From Parabacteroides sp. PF5-6 (lineage in GTDB: Bacteria > Bacteroidota > Bacteroidia > Bacteroidales > Tannerellaceae): a DNA stretch of 64,000 nt. A model generated the notes under the pieces. It was not told the DNA's origin. It worked only from the letters and a program-made list of their open reading frames with translations, and did not search any database. The stretch covers positions 1-64,000 of the forward strand of contig NZ_JAQFIN010000001.1 of the NCBI RefSeq assembly GCF_029504695.1, read 5' to 3'. The translations under genes and the position numbers were made by a program. This document shows, piece after piece, positions 57,969 to 64,000 of this stretch (within the stretch, counting starts at the first letter, position 1; every line of letters begins with the position of its first letter).

Positions 57969-60900
57969 TTAGAAAGTGAGTTGTAGTCCGAATACGTACG
58001 AGCGGGTAAACGGATAGATATGGGTGTCGATCCCGGCATTCAGGACGGATGCGCGTGAGAACTCCGGATCGATACCGGAATACGAGGTGATCGTGAACAG
58101 GTTTTCCCCACTGACATAGAAACGCAGGCGATCCAGGCGCATACTCTTCGTCAGGCTGCTGGGTAAAGAATAACCAAGCTGCAACTGGCGCAGGCGGATA
58201 TAATCTCCTTTTTCCACGAAACGATCCGATTCACGGGTGTTCCCGTTGATATCCTGCAGGACGGCACGCGGCACATCGGTGTTGGTGTTCTGCGGAGTCC
58301 AGGCATCCAAGGCCGTATCCAGGAAGTTCGAGCCCGAGCTCATGCCTTCATAGAAATAACGGTTGGCATTGTAGAGTTTACCTCCCCAACCGCCGCCCAA
58401 GAGGACAGAGATATCAAAACCTTTGTATGATGCACCGAGCGTCAGGTTGGCTTCCACCTTCGGGATAGCCGCGCCACAGTTCTCTTTATCGTCTTCATCG
58501 ATCACACCGTCGCCATTCACATCCTTGAAACGGATATCTCCCGGGCGGGCATTCGGTTGCAACAGTCTGCCATCCGCGTTCTTATGGGCGGATACTTCAT
58601 CCTGGGTCTGGAAGATGCCGTCGGTACGGTAGACATAGTAGCTTGCGATCGGCTGGCCTACGCGTGTCTGCGTCGGGAAGTGTTCGGTTCCCCATTTCAA
58701 GCCTTCTCCGTAGAGTGCCTGCTTGGGATCGGAGAGTTCCAATACTTCGTTGCTGGTGGTCGTCAGGTTGAAGCCGATACTGTAGTCGAAATCGCCGGCG
58801 CGGTCGTTCCAGTTCACTTCCAGTTCGATACCGGTATTCCGTATCTCACCCACGTTCATCACCGGGTTCCAGAGCCCTACCGAAGGCGCCAGCTTTTTGG
58901 TGATCAACATATCGGATGTCTTATTATAGTAATAGTTGAACGAACCGAAGAGTTTACCGTTCAATAAGCCGTAGTCGAACCCGATGTTCTTCGTATCGGT
59001 CGTTTCCCACTGCAGGTTCCGGTTGGCTAAGCCCATCGCGATGCTGCCCGGCCATGGGGTGGAACCGCTTCCTTGTACCGAACCGCCGTAGAGGTTGTTG
59101 TAGGTTGAGATCAACGCCTGGAAGTCATAATAACCCAGTGCCTGCTCGTTACCCAGTTGCCCCCAGCTTGCGCGCAGTTTCAAGTTGTTGAATAAGCCGT
59201 CTTTCGGGAAGAATTCTTCCTCGGAGATACGCCAGCCCAACGCCACGGAAGGGAAGAAACCCCAGCGGCTGTCTTTACCGAACTTGGACGAACCGTCCTG
59301 GCGGAAAGTGGCTTGCAGCATATATTTACCGGCATACGCATAGTTCAGACGGCCGAAGAAAGAGACGCGGCGATAGTCGTAGAGGCTGCCGCCACCGGTA
59401 TAGGTTCCTCCCTTGCCGGCGTTGATCGTGCCGAAGTTCGGATCAAGGAAGCCGGCGTTCTTTTCGGAAGTAACCAATTGTCCGTCTTTCACTTCATAGA
59501 CGATGGTTTTTCCTTCCACTGCCACACTGTTCCAGTTGTAATCCTGCAAGGTAACCGAGTTACCGGCCATCACATTCAGTGAATGATCGCCGAAAGATTT
59601 ATTGAATGTCAGGATATTGTCGATCACCTGCTCTTGCCAGTACGACGTTTCTTCGCTATGATACGGATACTCTGTCTTGGCTTTGATGTCGGCGATGTAG
59701 GGAGGCGTATGGTATTCGTACCGGCTATGGCTACCTCGGTAAGAATAGGAGGTACGGAAGTTCAGCCAGTCCGTGAAGTTGGCGGTTACCGAGGCGTTTG
59801 CCGTCGTATGGTAGTTGTGCGTCACCGCCTTGCGGTAGTGGTTATCGGCCAATACGTTCCGGTTGCTGGGCAAGCCGTTACTGTCGGTCAGACCGTAGCC
59901 GTATTCTTTAGTGTCGTCGAAGACCGGCACCAACGGAGAGATCATATATACCTCTTTCAAAGAGTATTGCGGCTGGTTGCTCTTGGTCATGCGGAAACCG
60001 ACGTTCGCATCGATATCGAAGATGCCTTTGGTCACCGCCAGCTTCATGCGGGCATTCTCCATTTTGAACTGGTTGCCCAGGAGGATCCCTTTATCGTCGG
60101 CATGGTTGTAGGACACCGAGTAGCGTGCATTGTCGTTGCCACCCCGTACGCTCAGCATATAGTTCTGTGAAAGTCCGTTACGGAACACTTCGTCCTGCCA
60201 GTCGGTATCGACATTGCCGGGATTGGTGATGTAACCGGGCAATTCAACCGGCTTGGAAGCGTCGGCGTTGTAGTTTTCGTACATTTGTTTGTGCACCTGT
60301 ACATAGCCTTTGGCATTGAGCAGTTCCAGTTTCTTGGCGATCTGGGTGGAGTTGAGGTAAGCGTTCAGGTCGATCTTCAATTCTCCCTTTTTGCCGTTCT
60401 TGGTGGTCACGATAATCACCCCGTTGGCGGCGGTCGATCCGTAGATCGCAGCGGCGGCACCGTCTTTCAGTACCTCCATCGAAGCGATATCCTGCGGATT
60501 GATGTTATTGATGTTTCCCGGGAAGCCGTCGATGATATAAAGCGGTTCGTTGTCGCCAAACGACTTCACCCCACGGATCTTCACCGATACGCCGGCTCCG
60601 GCATTCCCTCCGGACTTCCGGATATTCACCCCGGCAACTTTCCCTTGCAGCGCTTCCGCCGGATTGGTTGTCGCGCGGCTGGCCAGTTCATCGACATTCA
60701 CCGAAGAGATTGCGCCGGTGAGGTCACTCTTTTTCATCGTGCCGTAACCGATCACCACCACTTCATCCAATCGTTCGGCATCTTCTTTGAGCTTGATCTC
60801 CAGGCGGGGCTGACCGGTGTAAGCCACTTCCTGCGTCATGAAACCGATATAGGAGAAGACCAGGATGTCTCCCCGTTTGACCGAGAGTTCGAATTCACCG

Positions 60901-61109
60901 TCCAGATTAGTCACTGTTCCTTCGACCGTGCCTTTCTTTACAATGTTTACACCCATGGCGGGCATGTCTAAGTCATCGTAGACAATCCCTTTTAATAGTA
61001 CGTTTTGAGCAAAACCCAATACGGGCAAAAAGGAAAGGAGAACCCCAACTGTGGCTATCCTCAGGAAAGAACCGGCCCACGACCGGCTTAGTCTTTGTGA
61101 TATTCCCAT
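57969..61109 (-). CDS. SusC/RagA TonB-linked outer-membrane transporter
   Basis: A 1046-residue SusC-like protein: signal peptide ending FAQN, CarboxypepD_reg-like domain (KGIVYDDLDMPAMGVNIV), TonB-box region, plug (NPAEALQGKVAGVNIRKSGG, EPLYIIDGFPG, SMEVLKDGAAAAIYG) and a 22-strand barrel ending YVFGLQLTF. It lacks an N-terminal STN or signalling extension, so regulation is not through an anti-sigma factor. ATG 61109 (MGISQRLSRSW) is chosen because the frame to 61154 would start with TTG. Confidence 0.94.
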   Translation of the reverse strand: MGISQRLSRSWAGSFLRIATVGVLLSFLPVLGFAQNVLLKGIVYDDLDMPAMGVNIVKKGTVEGTVTNLDGEFELSVKRGDILVFSYIGFMTQEVAYTGQPRLEIKLKEDAERLDEVVVIGYGTMKKSDLTGAISSVNVDELASRATTNPAEALQGKVAGVNIRKSGGNAGAGVSVKIRGVKSFGDNEPLYIIDGFPGNINNINPQDIASMEVLKDGAAAAIYGSTAANGVIIVTTKNGKKGELKIDLNAYLNSTQIAKKLELLNAKGYVQVHKQMYENYNADASKPVELPGYITNPGNVDTDWQDEVFRNGLSQNYMLSVRGGNDNARYSVSYNHADDKGILLGNQFKMENARMKLAVTKGIFDIDANVGFRMTKSNQPQYSLKEVYMISPLVPVFDDTKEYGYGLTDSNGLPSNRNVLADNHYRKAVTHNYHTTANASVTANFTDWLNFRTSYSYRGSHSRYEYHTPPYIADIKAKTEYPYHSEETSYWQEQVIDNILTFNKSFGDHSLNVMAGNSVTLQDYNWNSVAVEGKTIVYEVKDGQLVTSEKNAGFLDPNFGTINAGKGGTYTGGGSLYDYRRVSFFGRLNYAYAGKYMLQATFRQDGSSKFGKDSRWGFFPSVALGWRISEEEFFPKDGLFNNLKLRASWGQLGNEQALGYYDFQALISTYNNLYGGSVQGSGSTPWPGSIAMGLANRNLQWETTDTKNIGFDYGLLNGKLFGSFNYYYNKTSDMLITKKLAPSVGLWNPVMNVGEIRNTGIELEVNWNDRAGDFDYSIGFNLTTTSNEVLELSDPKQALYGEGLKWGTEHFPTQTRVGQPIASYYVYRTDGIFQTQDEVSAHKNADGRLLQPNARPGDIRFKDVNGDGVIDEDDKENCGAAIPKVEANLTLGASYKGFDISVLLGGGWGGKLYNANRYFYEGMSSGSNFLDTALDAWTPQNTNTDVPRAVLQDINGNTRESDRFVEKGDYIRLRQLQLGYSLPSSLTKSMRLDRLRFYVSGENLFTITSYSGIDPEFSRASVLNAGIDTHIYPFTRSYVFGLQLTF

Positions 61110-61305
61110 GACGTTTTGTAAATTAGATTTATAAACTAAAAAACTTTTCTGCAAGGATAGGGGATTGCCCGGCTCGGAGGAGGAATTTTGGGTCTAAGAA
61201 TGATCTACAAAAGAGGGAAAATGAGGGGAATTATATCTACAAAGGGAAAGGATTGGGATTGGTTGTCAGGGGGATAGGGGGAGAGGGCGATCTACAAAAG
61301 GGGAA

Positions 61306-61475
61306 TAGGAACTCATAGGAACTCATAGGAACTCATAAGAATTCATAAGAACTCATAAGAGCTCATAAGAACTCATAGGAGCTCATAAGAACTCATAAGA
61401 ACTCATAAGAAAGTAAGAAGGCCTGGGAATTCCTATGAGTTCTTATGAATTCTTATGAGTTCCTATGAGTTCTTA
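61306..61475. repeat. 10-bp tandem-repeat hairpin, array 3
   Basis: About ten units of (A/G)GAACTCATA (61306-61410), a short centre (AAGTAAGAAGGCCTGGG), and about five complement units (61428-61475). It lies downstream of the regulator gene and upstream of SusC on the same strand, unlike arrays 1 and 2, which separate convergent genes. It may insulate SusC from the regulator transcript. The rest of 61110-61500 is AT/GA-rich and shows no gene. Confidence 0.85.
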
Positions 61476-61502
61476 AATAGCCCCCCTCCTGAGCCCCCCT
61501 CC

Positions 61503-63134
61503 TCAAATATTCTTCATATACTCCGTCAGGCTCTCGTCGCTTTCGAGGTTGAGGTGCTTGCGCAGCCGGTAGCGGGCCATGTTGACGGTCTTGGGGGTGG
61601 AGTCGATGACGGAGGCGATCTCTTTCGTTGATAGTCCGATCCGCAGGAGGGAGGCCAGCCGCTGTTCATTCTTCGACAGGTCGGGGTGGAGCTGGGACAA
61701 TTTATCGATAAACGCCGCATTGATCTGATCGATCAACAACTCCGTCTCCGTATTCTTTGCATTGAACTGGGAGATATAGGCATTGATACTGCGCAGGTGC
61801 CGGTCGGCTTCACTTCCGGACAATCTGTATCCTTCTTTGATCATCGCCTGGATATGTGCCAACATATCGTTTCGGCTGCGCACGAAGAAAGCGAAGTTCG
61901 TCAGTTCATGCCGGCTGTATGCCAACTCTTTCTGCGTGGCGTTGGCTTCGATCTCGGCCTGTTGCAGTTTGAGGGTGATCAGTTCTCTCTCCTGGCTGTC
62001 CAATTTTTTGGCTGCTTCGAGCCTTTCGAGTTTTTTCTGATGGCGGTTGTGGTAGATGGCGTAGGAGAGTGCCAACACCAGCGCGATCGCGATCAATAGG
62101 GCAATGAAGATAGATAAGCGCAGGCTCCGGATCTCGAACTTTTGCTCCTGCACGATCATCTCCTGTTCCTTGGCGCGCAGGCGTTTCTGGATGACGTTCA
62201 ATTCGATCTGCCGCATCTCGTTCAAGGTCAATAGCTCATGCTCCGTATTGTAGAGATCGAGCAGGTGTTGATAGGCCTCTTTGTAATTGTTTTGCGCGGC
62301 ATATACCCAGGAAGAATAGCGGTAGTTGTCGGAAATCAACTCCTTGGCATTGATCTGCCGGGCATAATGAATAGCAGTGTCGAGTGCGCCCAAAGCCCGG
62401 TCGTAAGCTTTGGCATAGAAATACTGGGTGCCCAGGTTGTTGTAGTTCTCACCCAGCGACCAGACGGTGCCCAGTGAGTCGTTGATGGCGATCGCTTCAT
62501 ACAACAGACCGATCTTCTCTTGCGTATCCCCTTCGTAGAGGCAAAGATTATTCAGGTTGGAAGCAATGGCCTGGATATTACCGATCTTGCGATTGATTTC
62601 CAAGGCGGTCTTGAAACATTCTTCGGCTTTCTCGTTGTCGGGCACCTGGATATAGACCAATCCTTTGGAGTTGTAGCTGCGCGCCAGGTTCACGGAGTCG
62701 TTTAGTTCCTGATAGAGTTGCAGCGCCTTGTCGACATAGGTAAACGCCTGGGTCAGGTCCCTCAGTTTGATGTACGAATTAGACAAACGCACATCGATAT
62801 ACGCCTGCAGAAAGAGATTGTCGGGCGGACAGGCTTCCATAGCGTTGGTCAACGCCTCAAACCCCATATCGAAATCCCCCTGGTTCATGTACGCTTCGCC
62901 CAGGGTGGCGAGCACCATGGCCAGGTAGCTCTTGTCTTCGATCTTCTGAGCTTCGGTCATGGCCGAGTTCGCGTAGTAAATGGCGCGTGAAGGATCGGCT
63001 TTCAGCATCTCTTCCGCCTTGGATAACAGATCGTCGATACGCTTTTCGGAGGTAAACGTCTGCGCATCAGCCAGACTCACCTGACCTATACAGCAGCATA
63101 AGAATAAATAAACGAATCGCGTGAGTTCCCTCAT
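61503..63134 (-). CDS. TPR membrane regulator with C-terminal HTH, probable PUL regulator
   Basis: A 543-residue protein: signal/anchor (1-25, ending ADAQ), periplasmic TPR repeats (about 35-330; LATLGEAYMNQGDFDMGFEA is one), one transmembrane helix (about 345-368), a coiled coil, and a C-terminal LuxR-type HTH (IGLSTKEIASVIDSTPKTVN). It is just upstream of SusC and on the same strand, so it probably senses the glycan and controls the locus, as in SusR-type regulators. ATG 63134 is preferred to a GTG at 63143. Confidence 0.88.
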   Translation of the reverse strand: MRELTRFVYLFLCCCIGQVSLADAQTFTSEKRIDDLLSKAEEMLKADPSRAIYYANSAMTEAQKIEDKSYLAMVLATLGEAYMNQGDFDMGFEALTNAMEACPPDNLFLQAYIDVRLSNSYIKLRDLTQAFTYVDKALQLYQELNDSVNLARSYNSKGLVYIQVPDNEKAEECFKTALEINRKIGNIQAIASNLNNLCLYEGDTQEKIGLLYEAIAINDSLGTVWSLGENYNNLGTQYFYAKAYDRALGALDTAIHYARQINAKELISDNYRYSSWVYAAQNNYKEAYQHLLDLYNTEHELLTLNEMRQIELNVIQKRLRAKEQEMIVQEQKFEIRSLRLSIFIALLIAIALVLALSYAIYHNRHQKKLERLEAAKKLDSQERELITLKLQQAEIEANATQKELAYSRHELTNFAFFVRSRNDMLAHIQAMIKEGYRLSGSEADRHLRSINAYISQFNAKNTETELLIDQINAAFIDKLSQLHPDLSKNEQRLASLLRIGLSTKEIASVIDSTPKTVNMARYRLRKHLNLESDESLTEYMKNI

Positions 63135-63180
63135 AACAAACACTTTGTTTTGAAAGGGCTAAGATACGAAAATTTTTATC

Positions 63181-64000
63181 TTAACGTACGATGATCACCA
63201 CCGGATTGTCGTCTTCGTCGAGCGACTGCGCCAGGCGGTAGGCTTTCTCGAAGTGGGCGCCGTATTTCTTTTTATTGATTTCAACATCTTTCTCGGCAAA
63301 AGCCTCTTTGAAGGCCTCGACGGTCTTCCATTGGAAACGGCAACCATCGGCCTGGATCCTGGTGGGGAAGAAAGGCAGGCCTCCGTCGATATCGTTGGTC
63401 AGGCCTTTGTCGGTGGTGATGTATCCGCCATCGCCAAAGCTGGTGGCCTTGCCCGTCTCTTTGTTGTAGACCGCGAAGAGGCTTTTCATACTGAATCCCC
63501 AACTGAGTATCATGTAGAAGAAATGTTCGTCTTCCTGCATATCGGTCAGGAAGAGTTGCCCGTTGATCTGGCTTAAGACGGCATCGCGCTCGTTGATTGT
63601 TCCCTCGGGTGATCCCGACATCCGCATCTCGCCCAGGTCGAGGATGATATACGGCTTGAGCCCTTGCGTTTCAATTGTGAAGACCGTATCGTTACCAAAC
63701 TCATTGAAGCGCACATTGCCTTTGTAGCGGTAGAGTGGGCGTATGGGGGTGGTGATCGACACGATATTCTCTCCGCTCATGCGTGGCGTAAGGTTCTCGT
63801 AGCGCCTGATTTCATTGCCTTGTCTGTCGTAGCGGTGGAGGAACCAGGTCGGCTCGGTCTCTCTCGGGTCTTTCGGGATGCTCAACTGGTGCGCGATCAG
63901 TTCCCCTTCCGGGCTGATAGCCATCTCCATCAGGCGGTCTGTCGTTGGGAAATGATTGACATAGTTGCCTTGCGCATCAAATTCAAGGATCTTATTGGTC
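63181..64000 (-). CDS. 6-bladed beta-propeller protein (partial; runs off the right edge)
   Basis: The 3' 273 codons of a larger gene; the frame is open to the window end, and the first Met seen at 63930 is internal. The residues suit a Bacteroidota 6-bladed beta-propeller (DUF4934 / BF3164-like): KILEFDAQGNYVNHF, FLHRYDRQGNEIRRYENL and LFAVYNKETGKATSFGD are NHL-like blade repeats. Such proteins are usually lipoproteins of unknown task and often adjoin TPR regulators. It ends 47 bases before the regulator ATG. Confidence 0.75.
   Translation of the reverse strand, partial: TNKILEFDAQGNYVNHFPTTDRLMEMAISPEGELIAHQLSIPKDPRETEPTWFLHRYDRQGNEIRRYENLTPRMSGENIVSITTPIRPLYRYKGNVRFNEFGNDTVFTIETQGLKPYIILDLGEMRMSGSPEGTINERDAVLSQINGQLFLTDMQEDEHFFYMILSWGFSMKSLFAVYNKETGKATSFGDGGYITTDKGLTNDIDGGLPFFPTRIQADGCRFQWKTVEAFKEAFAEKDVEINKKKYGAHFEKAYRLAQSLDEDDNPVVIIVR

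Noticed and set aside
61110-61154. Longer SusC from TTG 61154
   Set aside because: The TTG has no ribosome site, and the signal peptide is complete from ATG 61109.

Overview
This window reads as chromosomal DNA from an anaerobic gut-type Bacteroidota. Order Bacteroidales is the best fit and a Parabacteroides or Tannerellaceae relative is plausible, but the species cannot be fixed from sequence reading alone. The evidence is a SusC/SusD pair with glycoside hydrolases, STN-type TonB-dependent receptors with DUF4249 lipoproteins, periplasmic TPR regulators ending in a helix-turn-helix, a two-subunit methylmalonyl-CoA mutase (propionate pathway), and many promoters with the Bacteroidota -7 box TAnnTTTG. 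No rRNA, tRNA, CRISPR array, IS transposase or prophage was recognised.

Layout from left to right. 1-1.6 kb: repeat-rich DNA around an ORF6N-domain gene. 1.6-7.4 kb (minus): lysS-gpsA-pgi, then a HAD phosphatase and a CPBP membrane protease. 7.7-15.3 kb (plus): an outer-membrane uptake operon (small secreted protein, STN-TonB receptor, two tandem DUF4249 lipoproteins, MG2-domain protein) behind an operator-like palindrome. 15.5-17.5 kb (minus): yicC-gmk-nadD; tsaB is divergent. 18.6-20.8 kb: a TPR/HTH regulator and an MmcQ/YjbR protein. 20.8-22.2 kb: a non-coding repeat island. 22.2-27.1 kb: a GLUG-repeat surface protein and two tandem membrane-AraC paralogues, the first lacking its DNA-binding half. 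27.1-32.3 kb (minus): OmpA-like protein, acidic protein, clpB, dapA.

32.8-36.7 kb (plus) is a compact five-gene partner-switching module: STAS antagonist, anti-sigma-type ATPase, two soluble or membrane-tethered histidine kinases, and a receiver-SpoIIE phosphatase. In the first kinase the phospho-accepting His position holds Asp. 37-40.7 kb: a lipoprotein and a large ABC half-transporter. 40.9-44.9 kb: mutA-mutB. 45.3-46.4 kb: a lone Card1/Can2-like protein, a CARF domain fused to a PD-(D/E)xK nuclease, i.e. the architecture of a cyclic-oligoadenylate-activated type III CRISPR effector, with no CRISPR genes beside it. 46.5-50.8 kb: OMP, priA, lipoprotein, low-molecular-weight phosphatase. 51.2-64 kb (minus): a polysaccharide utilisation locus (TPR/HTH regulator, SusC, SusD, GH2 beta-galactosidase, GH63-like hydrolase), preceded by a beta-propeller gene cut by the window edge.

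The most unusual large-scale signal is repetitive non-coding DNA. Several unrelated structured families recur in the window, often inverted: a 212-bp element with 37-bp terminal inverted repeats (160-371 and 20916-21127), GGCCGGCAGCC hairpin elements (about 21.2 and 50.9 kb), CACTTTGG elements (1.3 and 51.1 kb), ACTACCGGTAGT palindromes, and hairpins built from exact 10-bp tandem units (15.3, 36.8 and 61.4 kb). In several genes the stop codon and last residues lie inside such a repeat.
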